Shown here: positions 11,936 through 24,233 of the stretch, piece after piece
Layout: every line of letters starts with the position of its first letter
Numbering within the stretch: the stretch's first letter is position 1
Assembly (NCBI GenBank): GCA_040357565.1
Contig: JBDODJ010000127.1
Source: Cercozoa sp. M6MM
Taxonomy: Eukaryota > Endomyxa: Ascetosporea
Strand: one strand, 5' to 3'
Length of the DNA stretch: 32,026 nucleotides
Notes under the pieces: generated by a model
The model's input: the letters and a program-made list of their open reading frames with translations, nothing else
Database searches by the model: none
Told to the model about the DNA's origin: nothing
Position numbers and translations under genes: made by a program

Positions 11936-13873
11936 ATGTCTAATTTTGGTTTTGTGCTGGCGAAGCGGCCAGCAGGTCATATCGATGACGAAACGTTCAC
12001 CTGGTGCAGCTTTTTTCGTTTGTGGATCGTGTCTGCCGTGGATGCCCAGGACCGTTGCAGGAAAAATGTGCCGTTGCCGGATCGCACGCTGCGAGATGGA
12101 GAAGTTCTGGCGACCACGCTGATGCTTTCTATCGACCCGGCCATGCGCGGCTGGATGCGTCCCTATAAGAGTTACGTCCCGCCTGTGCCTCTCGGCAGTG
12201 TGATGCGTGCCAACACCGTGGCTCAAGTCGTTGCTTCGGTGAATTGGATCTCTGTTTAAACTGCTGCATTGCTGGCTTTAAATCGCAGTCATACTTAGAA
12301 AGGGAGCAAGTTGAAGCCTGGTGATATCGTTTTGACCTTTCCTGCTGGCGGGTACCCGTTTACTTCTTTCCTTTTGGGGAAAAGGGATGCTTGCCAACGC
12401 AGCTGGCAGCAACACTTTGTCGTGAAAGAACGAGAGTGTCGAAAACTGCCGTTGCCGGCCAACGCTTCCAAGGAGCAGGTTGCGCCGTTTTTGGGTACTT
12501 GTGCAGTCGATTCAAATGAGCACTCCATCGCTGTAAGCTTAACATTGCTGAAGGTGCTTTTGGACTGACCGGTGCAACGGCATTCTTTGGCCTCGTTGAA
12601 GTGGTACCAGTCACGTTCATGTTTCTCGGCTGTGCTATGTAAACTCTTAACTTTAGGCTCAAGTGAAAGAAGGTGACACGGTGCTGGTGAATGCTGCAGC
12701 CGGCGCGGTTGGCAGCGTTGTGATCCAACTCGCCAAGGTTTGACCTTTGCCTCGTTTGGTCTTTTAAAACACTCGATCTGTTCTGTTGCAGCAACGAGGA
12801 GCGAAAGTTGTCGCTGTGGCTGGTAAATTCTTGTTTCAACGTGAACTAAAGTTTGAAGCTTTCGAAAGAGCAAACTCGTAGGAGGCAGCAAGACTGAATT
12901 CTGCCGTCAGGTCGGTGCCGACGCCTGTGTCGACTACAAGAGTGGTATCATGCTGTTTTAATTCAGTACTTTGACACCCTGCATCAGTTGGTTTAGTTTT
13001 GAGTGACTTGCCTCGTGGCTGTGCCGACGGCGACGCTGGTGACGAGAACTACGACGCTGCTGTGCGTCAGTTGACATCTGCATTGCGAAGTGCACTCAAG
13101 TCGATCAGCAGCAAGGTATTTTCCCTCTCTTGGCTCAACTTCTCCTGTAGGTTTATATTTTCATTGACGCTATTAGGGATTCACGGTTGTTTTCGACAAT
13201 GTGGGCGGTGCGCAACTCGAAGCCGCACTCAACACAATCACACGCGGTGCGCGCATCGCTGTGTGCGGTGCCATCTCGCAGTACAACCGCGACCCGGAGA
13301 AACAGCCTGGTACTACGGGGAACTATCTTTGGTTTCACGCACAGTTGGAAGTACACTGCACACAGTTCGTGGTCCGCGAAACTACCTGTCGCTGCTTGTG
13401 CACGGTGCTCGGATGCAGGGCTTTGCTGGTGTGATTTATTTGCTCACTTCTCAGTTGTTCTGTTCTTTGAAAGATGCGTTTTATCGTCTGCTTGCAGCTC
13501 CTCAGTTTAGTGGCCAATCTTGGGCCAAGGCATTCGTTGCTTTGCAGGTGCAAGATGCTTCGGAGCAGCCATCAAACTTACTTATTTCAATGTCTGACAG
13601 TCGCTGGCCAGTGAAGGCAAACTGAAGTGGAAGACGCACTTTTTCCCGGGTGGTCTGCAGGTACATTCGCTCGTTTTCATTCTTCCAAACATGTACCTTT
13701 TTAAACCTTCAAAGGCTGCTCCGGACGCTTTGCGTGCACTGTTTGCGGGCAAAAACAAGGGCAAACTCGTCTTGGAGGTTTCGGAAGCGGTCGCACAACC
13801 CGGTCAAGACACAGGCAAGAACATCTCCGAAATTGTGGCGACGCTTGAGCAGACTCGTCAAGCGGCCTTGTAG
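11936..13873 (+). CDS. NADP-dependent medium-chain (zinc-free) oxidoreductase, PTGR/CurA-like
   Basis: Fifteen predicted exons encode about 399 residues: 11936-12003, 12061-12238, 12299-12351, 12403-12494, 12554-12603, 12657-12737, 12792-12822, 12882-12944, 12997-13115, 13177-13309, 13366-13428, 13498-13547, 13601-13660 and 13715-13873, with all phases compatible. (That list has 14 entries, which account for the whole frame; treat 14 as the working count.) Family hallmarks are SIDPAMRGWM near the N terminus, KPGDIV, FGLTGATAFFGL, the Rossmann motif AAAGAVGSVVIQLAK, VFDNVGG and a C-terminal GKNKGKLVLEV. Members reduce the double bond of enones and oxidised lipids with NADPH in the cytosol and lack the catalytic zinc ligands, none of which is seen here. 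The insert GDAGDENYDAAVRQL after VDYKS and a C-terminal extension of about 30 residues make it longer than the usual 330-350. The start is the first ATG before the conserved LAKRPAG motif. Confidence 0.93.
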
Positions 13874-14233
13874 AATGCACATCGCGTGCGCGCCTCTACC
13901 TGGACTAAGTACGGTACGAGCAGCACGCTGTTCCGGCTTGGGCTCCGCGCGCGAGGCAAAGATCTACGCTACGCTAAATTTACTTATCGTGCTCTCAAGA
14001 GAAGTAAAGTTACGTTCCCGACCGGCCAACGTTTCGGTCGCGCATGCCCACGTTGCAGTGCAGCCTTGCTTGCGTTGCCGTTCAGTTCGGCTGTAGCGTA
14101 GAAAACAGAGACTGGCCGGTCAAACTGACATCCGCGCGGACCCTCAGTGATCCGCCCAAAAGCAGCAATCCAAGCCCCATGGCCGCTCCGGTTGTGTCAA
14201 GCCTCGCAAATCCTGGAAAAGTGTGCTAGCGGC
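13874..14233. other. Intergenic region between oxidoreductase and G-alpha genes
   Basis: These 360 bases hold the 3' flank of the oxidoreductase gene and the 5' flank of the G-alpha gene. Open frames here are short and overlap in several frames. I see no recognisable RNA gene, TATA box or repeat. Confidence 0.5.
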
Positions 14234-16131
14234 ATGGGGCACTTGTGCTCTGGAATGTGCAACTCGGCGGAAAAACGATTTCGCTCGATTGTTATTCAGT
14301 CAAAGCTAAACCGCATCCATAGCGAAGAAAAGGAAACAAGAAAGGTCCTCATCCTAGGTTCTGGCGCAACTGGAAAATCCACCATCTTGAAACAAATGAC
14401 GCACTTGGTATCGATGCTTACCTAAACTCTCTGCTCCGATTCGCTGTCAAAAAGATAAACTTCTCTTTCATCTCGCAAAAAGTACGGAGACGGGTTCTCC
14501 AAACAAGAGCGTCAACATTATACGGTAAATTTGCTCCGTCCTCGACGTCTTTTCTCGCGAAACTCAAGTTACAATTGACCTATGCTGGGCAGGCGCCCAT
14601 CTTTCAGAATATCTTCGACGCCACGAAATCAATCCTGGCCCAGTCGCAAAAGCTGACAAAACAACATCCTGAGTGCGAAGTCGGGCACAAAGACGAAGCC
14701 AAGTACGTTCTAGAGGTGTTACCATCGGAGGCACCGAGAAAAGCCCCAATCCTACCAAAGGATGCCAAGAATCTCAAAGCAGTACTGGACTTTTGGATAA
14801 ACCTCATGATCTTCCTTTTGCAGTAGGTGATGCTCATAGGTCCTCGAAGACAATGGCGGTAACTTTTCAGTGTGTTTTACAATGGTGCGGTTACGTCTGC
14901 CAATCATTTGCAGTAAGGAACACACTGAAGTTGCGGCGTTCTATTTCAAGTCCGTTCGCGACTCTATATGATTCGCTCACGTACTTTGCCGAACACTTCG
15001 ATCGTGTCGCATCCCGCAACTACGTGCCAAATTTTGAGGATCTGCTATTCATGCGAATGCGCACCACTGGCGTCAAAGAGTTCTCCTATGTTTTGGATGG
15101 GATTCGAATCGTATGTATCGACGTTGGTGGGCAAAAGTCTGGTAAACCTGCTGCCGCAGTAAACTTAAACAACCGCAGAAATTGAACCATGAATCTTATG
15201 AGTTTAAATGTAATGCCAGAACGACGAAAGTGGCTGTCCGTGTTTGAAGATGTACACGCGATACTTTGGGTCACGTCGCTCACGTCATACGCCGAAGTAA
15301 TGTAAAATAATGTGTACCGAACTGCGAGTTCCTCTCATGACCGCAAAATGCGATCTTACTTGGCGCTTTCTTCAGGTTTGAGGATGAGTACCAAAACCGT
15401 CTGTTGGATGATGCAAGTTCTTACTAGCTTGTTCCTTTTTTGCTGTCTTATTCGGGAAAGTGCTATGTTTGTGGTTCGACTTTCAGCTCGAACTGTTTGA
15501 GTCAACATGTAAGTTGATATGAAACAAAGGGTCTAAATTTACACTTCCACTCTTTTCACATGGAAGAAAGCAAGCTTTGTGTAGTCGGTTCCCCGTACTT
15601 TGCAAAGCGCGCATGCATCCTGTTTCTAAACAAACGCGACCTTTTTGACGACTGCGTGAAACAAGTGGCAATTTCAAAGATCATCCCGGATTTTTATGGA
15701 GACGAGCGCAACCCGAGAGACGTCCTTGAGTTTCTGGTACATGTACAAACAGCGGATGTTGATTTCCTTTGATTTAGTGCTTAACTTGCAAAAGCAGGTT
15801 GAGGAGTATCGATCGCGATTCATTGATACTTCGGAGTACGAAAGGACAATGTAACTTCCTTATGCACCGAAAACTCACACTGTCACGTCTGCATCTAAGT
15901 GTGTGTGCACAATTCGAGTTCCCCATATCCAGCCACTGATTTCCTTGGGCAGGTACGTACACGTAGTGACTGCTGTTGATTCCGAAAACATGCAACGAGT
16001 GCTTGGTTCTGGTATGTGGATAATCTTGCTCCGGCATGCGCACCTGTCCATATTGTGGTGACTTTGCTGTTGTGCCCATAGTGAACGACTTCATCATTCG
16101 GCGTCTTCTGAGACAAACAGGCCTGCAGTAA
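14234..16131 (+). CDS. Heterotrimeric G-protein alpha subunit, divergent
   Basis: Eleven exons (14234-14407, 14483-14524, 14593-14781, 14871-15141, 15220-15301, 15376-15412, 15487-15508, 15585-15736, 15798-15850, 15953-16005, 16082-16131) give 374 residues, a normal length. The N terminus MGHLCSGMC offers Gly2 for myristoylation and Cys for palmitoylation. G1 reads GSGATGKST (usual GAGESGKST). The switch I arginine and TTG are present (MRMRTTGV), switch II is DVGGQKSERRKW with the catalytic Gln, and NKRD is intact. The TCAT motif is VTAV. The helical domain and its junctions (14782-14870) are the least certain part. The C terminus is QTGLQ, lacking the Cys four residues from the end. Family members bind GTP/GDP and couple seven-helix receptors to effectors at the plasma membrane. 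The intron 15413-15486 appears to be GC-AG. All frames are intact, so the gene looks functional but divergent. Confidence 0.92.
15413..15486 (+). other. Predicted GC-AG intron
   Basis: In the G-alpha gene, splicing DNA ending in GATGAT directly to CTCGAACTG restores NRLLDDLELFEST, colinear with the usual NRMHESLKLFDSI. The donor would be GCAAGT, the known consensus of GC-AG introns, and the acceptor is TTTCAG. No GT donor nearby gives a compatible phase. Confidence 0.75.
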
Positions 16132-16652
16132 CTCTAAGCGAGCTTACTGCACAATACAGAGCAGGATCAACGAGGTGCTGTCCAAGTAGTCTTCAGCAGG
16201 TAGATTGAATATTGGATGGGGGTCCTTGCCGCAGCACGTGACAAAACACGGAGAGTTCAGACAACACCTGATCATCCATGTCAGTTCCGGATATTGAGCT
16301 TGTTTACGATCATCCACGCAAGCTTCAGTTAGATAAAGCGCGAGTGCGTACCCAGAAGTCTACAAAGGCCAAGAAAACCGAGCTCGATAGCGGTGGCTAC
16401 TAGTGCAAACGGAACATCCAATCTTTCGTGATTTATAGCAGTGTTTGGTGTGCTCAGAGTGTAGGCAGGAAATGTGAATATCATATTGCAGTATTAGGAT
16501 GCGTTTTAAGACACCACAGCTGGCAAAAAACGGCAAAGAAATCGGGCACGCGCTTTGGGGAGTTTCCGCAAAGGAGGCACGCGTTTCGGCGCAACGAGGC
16601 TCTCTCATCACACTTTGTTTTGATTGTTTCATTACATCACACACGCATCACA
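16132..16652. promoter_or_regulatory. Region upstream of actin
   Basis: These 521 bases separate the G-alpha stop from the actin ATG. No gene is supported. Just before the ATG is a pyrimidine-rich stretch (ctctctcatcacactttg) followed by a CA-rich leader, as is common at strongly expressed protist genes. No TATA box is obvious. The promoter assignment is by position only. Confidence 0.4.
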
Positions 16653-18022
<1,370 letters not shown>

Positions 18023-18240
18023 GTCGAGTCACTGCTCGCTGCTCGCTGAGCACAGGAGTCTCTTGGAGCCCAGTCGACCGCACTTAGGCGCTCATTGACT
18101 TCGCCACTCAACTCAATTGATTTGTATAGTGTACAGTTCGAATAGTTTGACTGTTCTAAATTTACCCACAAGATTTACTTCGGCTTGTAAGAGCTAATTG
18201 CTACTAGTCAAAATATGTCCCCTCCTGCAAACACTGCCTA
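18023..18240. other. Actin 3' flank
   Basis: Unique, moderately AT-rich sequence after the actin stop codon. It contains no AATAAA, and no gene or repeat is apparent. Confidence 0.4.
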
Positions 18241-18255
18241 GTTCTCCCTGCAAAA

Positions 18256-18781
18256 ATGCGAATCCTCGCAAGAACTCGACGAGTTGGAAAGCAGGACAAG
18301 CGACGGACGCAGCGGCTCCAGCGAGAAACCGCAAAGTTTGCCAAGCAGTTCAAAGTATCTGCTTTCAGCTTCAAAATTGGCGACTCGAGCGATGTCCTCG
18401 ATGCAGCCCCGAAACGTGTGCCGCAAGAGCATTGTATTGACGAGAAAGTGCAGGCAGGACAGCAAAAGCGAAGGCTAGAAACACCAACACTAAACAGTTG
18501 GCCGAAGCCTAAAAAGAGAAAGCTGCGAAAAAGCTTGAGTGTCATTCTCCTACTTCGCTGCAATTGACACACTCGTGTCGGCAAAGCCATCGGGTAAATT
18601 TAGCGTCACAATCTAGTTCGCTGAAGCTGACTCACCCCGCTCACAGGCAACTACAAGTCGGCAAAGCCACATCAAAGTGTCATCAAGCCGCAAGCAAGAG
18701 AAGTTCCGCTTCTACCAGCAGCTCGAACAGGCTCACATCGCGCGATTGCACTCAGCGCTTTTGCTCGCCCAAGTATACTGA
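18256..18781 (+). other. Possible small basic-protein gene, undecided
   Basis: An ATG at 18256 opens 103 codons for a very basic protein (RRVGKQDKRRTQRLQRETAK, later PKKRKLRK) ending at 18567. A second candidate exon after an acceptor near 18650 reads SRKQEKFRFYQQLEQAHIAR and ends in a stop at about 18780. Basic ends flanking a KK-rich centre faintly recall SLX9-type ribosome-biogenesis proteins, but no defining motif is present. All three plus frames and one minus frame stay open over much of 18250-18480, so coding strand and frame are not settled. Confidence 0.25.
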
Positions 18782-18789
18782 TTCTTGAC

Positions 18790-19618
18790 GGGTTTTGACC
18801 TACTGCAGGCACATGTGACTGACGGAAACTGGCTCTTGGTGCCAGAGGCGACACAGACACAGAAAAGGTGGTCAGTGGCAGTGGTGCAGGGTGCATAGGG
18901 CTGGCTACAGACCAAAAAGCTGGCTACAGTACTCGGCAGGCAGGCGAAATGGGCTTCTAGTGTCGTTTATTAGAGATATAGACATGTGTGATATACTGTA
19001 AATACTGCGTACTCGTTAGGCTTGCTCAATGAGAGCGGCCAGACGACTCGTACTGCCAGCGAGTGTCCGATTTGTGACACGCGAAAAGTGACATTTTGCT
19101 CGCTCGGTCTTTGGCGTGTTCGCGGTGCTTTACGAACTCTACGAGTACTTGTATTTCTACCACGTAGCTTGCGATAGCTAAAATAGCTATTTCAAAGCCG
19201 GAAGTGCCGTTTCTAGCCGCTTCAGGACAAGTGCTGCCGTGGACCGAAAATGGTATGGAACCACATGTGGATAGATCGAGGCTTTGGTTCGCCTCTGCAC
19301 CGATTGTAGCCATGTCCTAAGTCTGGTTTATTTGAAAAATGTACAAAAACTCTTTATCTCACACCCTGCCTTTTGGATCTTTAGAATGACCCACAGAGAG
19401 TGTGAACACGATCTGGAAGAACAAGCACCTAAGTGCCGAAATTTCCCGCTTTGGATATGGTGTGTTTTTTGGTTTCATATCCGCTGAGGTGTCCAGCGTG
19501 CAGCTTGTGGCCGCTAGTGGCTCATGGTTCTCATTAAAGCGTTGTGAGGTGTCTGTGGGCTGTTTTGCGAGAGTGTGTTTTGTCGTGACCTGTTCTATTG
19601 TTTTTGGTTTCCGAGCAG
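18790..19618. other. Unassigned region, possible 5' exons of the next gene
   Basis: No gene is convincing here. A candidate exon at 19397-19488 (NTIWKNKHLSAEISRFGYG, then VFFGFISAE) can splice in phase 0 onto the exon at 19619. A 95-codon frame on the minus strand (19313-19026) starts with an ATG but matches nothing I recognise. Confidence 0.3.
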
Positions 19619-20082
19619 AGAGTTTTGAAGCGCTGCGCCAATGGCGCCAAGAAATTGATGCGCGGCATCATGCGCATCGTCACCAGCTGCATGAAGAACG
19701 TTGAGGCTGTCAGCCTCGAAGAAGAAGCAGAAGAGCAGCAGCAGCTGCAGCAGCAGTCGCAGCAACCCGAGCAGTCGGTATATTGGCGATTGCCTCACGT
19801 CGTTTCTCTTTCTCATAGATCTTAAACTGGTGACTTTGCACAGAACCCGGCGTTCATGGACCTGCCCAACCCTGCCAGACAGCTGCGCATCGTCATTGTG
19901 CCGGAATCTTTGGCGCAAGTCGACTTGACACCGCTCGCTGAGATGTAAATTTAATAGTTTTTGCTTTTGTTGTTGTCGATGTGTTGTGCGACATTGGCAG
20001 CATTGTTCGCGAGTACCTCCGACGGCACAATCGTCGCTTACTGTCCCAGCTGCTTTCGAAGGAGTCGCCAAAGTTCAACTGA
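19619..20082 (+). CDS. Unrecognised small protein (3' exons)
   Basis: Three exons with matching phases, 19619-19777, 19844-19944 and 20001-20082, form an open chain of 113 codons ending in TGA. The protein has a basic helical segment (RCANGAKKLMRGIMRIV), an acidic-to-glutamine-rich linker, a segment around NPARQLRIVIVPESL and a basic C terminus (IVREYLRRHNRRLLSQLL). The 5' end is not defined; a possible upstream exon is at 19397-19488. No family is recognised. The clean phase agreement and the amphipathic C terminus argue for a real gene. It is convergent with the Deg protease gene. Confidence 0.55.
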
Positions 20083-20981
20083 ACGGGCGTCTGTCGTATG
20101 ATCATCTTGAAATCGTTGCACCCCAGGGCCGGTCTTCCCTTTCGCGACTACAGACACGCGAATAATAACGCCGACTACGGTGCACTACTAGTTTGTTACT
20201 GAACCTACAGTACGGTACTACAGTACCAGACAGACTTAACTCACTACAGTACAGTTTTAGGTTCAGTCGAACGCTACAACGCTAGGGTATTTAACTGAAC
20301 TGAAGAAAGTGCTCGTCGCGTCGGCGCAGTTGAAAGGACACGTATTGTACACCAGAGGCGTGCGACGCAGTCACAGTCGCGTCCAGTCGCCGTTGGGCTG
20401 CGTTGTAGTGGTCTGGATGAGTGAAACGAGTTCGAAATGAACCTTTTCATCCGATTATTTACGACAAGACCGACCGTGACCAGACTAACACAACCAACCA
20501 ACTGTCCCGCCGTCGCGTCCAGTCAAGTCAGGTCACTTGACTCGTCCGGTAATCAATACGAACAGCCCGAGGCATACATCGATAGCGTAGTTCGATACCG
20601 GCGCGTCGCCGGTAAGCGCCACCTTAAGCAACGTACTCGTACTCATCCCTGTCGACAGAAGAGCAAAAAACAGTGACCTAAATCCACGCCAACAGAGAGC
20701 GGAAAACGGGTATGATGAGATCGCCGATTCGCATCTTTCGATGTCTGTTTGACAGGATTTAATAGACACGGTAACAATCGAACATGAGCGGAGAGAAGGC
20801 AAGTGCCCTGGGTTGGGCCTCAACATGCGCTGCTGACTTTAACCGCAGTCAGATAAACACAATACACCACCACACTCTAAGGGCCCAGAGTGAGGGACTT
20901 TCTCCTGCGCAGAGCACCAGGACTTGACTGACCGGATAGAGAATACCGTTTCGTAACAAATTAGCTAATCATGATCACGGA
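20083..20981. other. Convergent intergenic region
   Basis: About 900 bases lie between two convergent genes. The stretch 20200-20270 holds several GTACTGTA/TACAGTAC words, including an inverted pair around ctacagtacggtactacagt. The 78- to 97-codon open frames here show no protein-like features. No RNA gene is recognised. Confidence 0.5.
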
Positions 20982-22830
20982 TCATTCGACTCGGTCGACT
21001 CTGCTCTATCGCCGACATTCTTGAGCATGTAGGCCTCCGAGATGGCGTGTGTCCTGTCCCACCCCGCAAATTATTGCATACAGTACAGTACACATCGGGA
21101 CGTAGAATGGCAAAGTACTCGCGTATCTCGACGTCTGCTTTCTCACATTCGGCCCGATCCAAGACCTAGAGGGGGGAGAAGGTGAGGAGTAGGGTAGGCT
21201 TAAAGTCTACCGTACCAGCACGTGGCCCTGCGACGTGCGAAACTCAACGAAACGTGCTTCCTCGGCGTCGGCTTTTTCAAGCAGCTCGTGCAGGTGCCGC
21301 AGGTTGCGCACATCGACACCGTTGCACCTAAGGAGTAAGTAGAGGGTCGGGGTAGGGATGAGGGTTAGGGACAAAGAGGGGGTACGACTGCAGGATACAG
21401 CGGCGGAAGCTCTGGTAGCCAAAGTTGCAGTCGTGCGAGAGCACCTTGCTGAGCATCACGACTTCCTCGTCACTGTGCTCTTTGAAGTCCATCATGCGCA
21501 CTGACACGTCCGCTGGGACCACCTGGAAGAGGGGGGGGGGGGGGGGGTAATGGAGGGTAGGACGGGCCCAGGTAAAGACGGTCCTACCACCTTGGAGAAC
21601 ACGGCCGTGACCCAAGGAACCGTGAGTGGCACAAATACGAGTCCACCGCGAATCAAGTATCGCGGCAGAGTATCCACATTGTGCAGAATCGGCACCAGGC
21701 GGTCGCTGCAATACAGGAACTATTTAGCCCCTTCTTACCCGCCTTCCCGTTGGACAAACGTACAGTTCCGAAAGTTTCACTTCAATTTCGACGCATTTCT
21801 CTTCTCTATAAAGCAACGGAAGTAAGAACAAGGGGCAGGGGGAGGTAAAACGAGGGTACTGAGGCTTCCAGAAGCACATCGACACTTTTGATTCGAGCGG
21901 CAGACGCGATATCAAGTGCGTGAACGCTCTGGGGCGGGGGTAAAGCGGAGGGTAAAAGCAGAGGGGGGGACAACACTAGTACAATCGCTCAGTCGAACGC
22001 GAAGGCGCCAAAGGTACTGTACCGTCAGACTGCGGGGGGGGGGGGGGTAAAGGGGTGGGAGAGGGGGGTAAAATGGTGGTATACCGCGACAGGAACGCCA
22101 TCGATAGCGAGCAGAACATCGTATTGCGATATCCGATCGTGCAGGTAACCCAACGGTGCCACCTTGGTCTGCGGGGGGCCCGGCGCTAAAGGAGATAGAG
22201 TGGGGATAAATCTTTACCAACAGCACGCCAATGTCGCCGTTGAGGACATAACGACATTTGATGTCCTCTCTGCAACATTTCAGAAGGGTAGTAAGGGGGG
22301 GGGGGGGTAAATAAACTACCCAGGCGAAAGCTTGTCAAGTTTCAAATTTGCGCGAAGCGACGGCGACTCTAATTTCTGGTGTGTGTGTGGGGGGTAAAAG
22401 AGGGGGTAAAGGGGGACAAAGGAGGGACAAAGGAGGGACAAAGGAGGGGGTATAGCACCTGCGACGCCGCCGGAAACACCGGAACGCCAATCAAAGCGCC
22501 GTGCCGCTCGAACGTGTCCAAGAACAACTTTACCACCGGTCTGGGGATAAGGGGTAAAGGAGGCAAGGGAAGTAAAGGGGCGGGGGAGGGGGGTAAAAGA
22601 GGTAAAGTGTACACCGAGATGATGTAGCCAATGTTCTGCGAGCGCATGCGCAGAGCACGCGCCACACCGAGCACACTCCCGTCGGCACCAAACACCGGAC
22701 CTGCCAGAGCACACATCAACACACGTGTGCCACCCGGCAGCAAATCTACCGCCAGAGTTGCCCGGATTGATCGCCGCATCGATCTGAACCGTCAGCAGCG
22801 GAGCACCTCTGTCCAAACACACCTGAGTAA

Positions 22831-22870
<40 letters not shown>

Positions 22871-24049
22871 CAACTGACTGGAGAAAGAGTGCGATATACC
22901 GTCTCACGTAATACTGCAGCAGAATGCGCGAAACTACGCCACGCGTCACACTCAAACCATCTGCACCGAGTGGGTAGCCCGCACACAGCACTGGCGTGTC
23001 CAGCTCACTACACGCAAAAAACAAAAAACGGAACTTTTCATATTTTTGCGAACCAAGTCAAGACACAAAAAACAGGGTACGGCAGGCAACTCGCAAGTGC
23101 GTCAAGAGCCCAGTCATCGCCCACATGCTTCATAAACTCCAAAACGGGCAAGCCTCGAACTAAAAAACCGTAGTTGCAAGGTCACGTCACGGATATGTCA
23201 GTCCGACAGCCAAGTCAACAAGACACAAAATGCGAAAATCAACTCACAGAAACGCTTGTCGTCGACTGCGATCAAAGCGAGATCGAGTTCCGGTGATTCG
23301 CAGACCAAACGGCCACGAAACTTGGTAGCACAGCTTGTTCTGTTCAGAGCACAAGCAAGGATAAAATGTTCAACTGCATTTTTCGGGGCCACAGCAACCG
23401 AAAGCAACCGGACCTGCGAGTTCGAATCACAACAGCGTCGGCGACAACTAAAGGCACAAACCAGATGTTTCATGAGTCTAACTGCTCTCCCAAGTGGCAA
23501 GTAAACAGGCTGCAAACCGTGCCAGTTTGTGAGAATCATTGGCTCGTCCTTCACTTTGATGACAAAGCCTGACGAGTGGTGAAACAATACACAGAAAAAG
23601 AACAGGCAATTCGGAGTGGACAGCGGACGCACCAGTTCCGTAGCCAGTGCGCTGATTCGAGCGACGCCAAGGCGAGTCGTATTTCGCTGCTCACATCAGT
23701 CAACAGAATAAGAGCGTAGTGTATCGTTAGAACAAAACCACAATACCTTGCACACTCGTAATGAACAGTTTGACGATGGCATTCTGCCCAGTAGAGTAAA
23801 TTTAATGTCAGTTAGTATGCGTGACTTCAGTTGAGCCTGCACACTGCTAGTTTTTACCAGAGGAAACTTGTCTTGAATGCCCTTGCGAATTAGTACACGT
23901 CGCGCCGCATTCACGGGCGGCACTGGCGCCGGTTGTTCCTCCTGTCAAACAGAGTCAACGAGTCAAGTCCCAGTCAGCAAAAGTACCAAAACACAACAAA
24001 CCTCCGGACCGAGTGCCAATTCGCCATCCTCCATAGGAACTGCTTCCAT
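20982..24049 (-). CDS. HtrA/Deg-family serine protease with PDZ domain
   Basis: About 23 small exons read on the minus strand from ATG at 24049 (MEAVPMEDGELALGPE) to a stop at 20984-20982. The order is that of plant-type Deg2/Deg9 proteases: trypsin-like fold with TGYGTGFVI, catalytic His in ILTNWHVVADA (codon 23519-23521), Asp in DLALIAV (23282-23284) and Ser in INPGNSGGPVF (22754-22756), then GYPLGADGLSVTRGVVSRI, a PDZ domain (ISQYDVLLAIDGVPVA), LVPILHNVDTLPRYLIRGGL and a C-terminal second PDZ-like part (NFGYQSF, NGVDVRNLRHL). The triad is complete. These enzymes degrade damaged proteins. The N terminus is acidic and lacks an evident transit peptide, so a nuclear or cytosolic site like Deg9 is likelier than an organelle. 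The junction between the exons reading KRFCE and RGLPVL is unresolved. Introns carry sense C runs. Confidence 0.9.
21531..21547 (-). repeat. C17 polypyrimidine tract before a 3' splice site (Deg gene)
   Basis: Seen as 17 G on the plus strand; in the sense of the Deg gene it is a C17 run followed by tcttccag and the exon VVPADVSV. Comparable runs at 22034-22047 and 22295-22307 lie in introns of the same gene. Confidence 0.95.
22832..22867. repeat. (AC)n microsatellite in a Deg-gene intron
   Basis: A perfect AC array of about 36 nt lies in the intron between the exons encoding GVVSRI and VCLDRGAP on the minus strand. It reads as GT in the sense direction. Confidence 0.97.
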
Positions 24050-24233
24050 ACTTCACGTGCACACACTGGACCACTGCAGTACGCTGTAACTTGCAGGTCG
24101 GCCGATCAATAGTTTCTTACTCCAAAAAGTACTGTACTTTTTGATCGCGACGAGGTGCTTTTGTTGGAAGAAATACAGTTTACATTACACAGAAACATCG
24201 ATAACTCAGTCCGTCGGTTTGCAAGCCCCAAAT
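24050..24233 (-). promoter_or_regulatory. Short intergenic region between RhoGEF and Deg genes
   Basis: Only 184 bases separate the stop of the RhoGEF gene from the ATG of the Deg gene, both on the minus strand. The stretch must carry the 3' signals of one and the promoter of the other, unless the two are co-transcribed. No clear motif is visible. Confidence 0.4.

Noticed and set aside
14234-16131. G-alpha locus as a pseudogene
   Set aside because: Its divergent motifs and odd junctions first suggested decay, but all eleven exons join in frame to 374 residues once a GC-AG intron is allowed.
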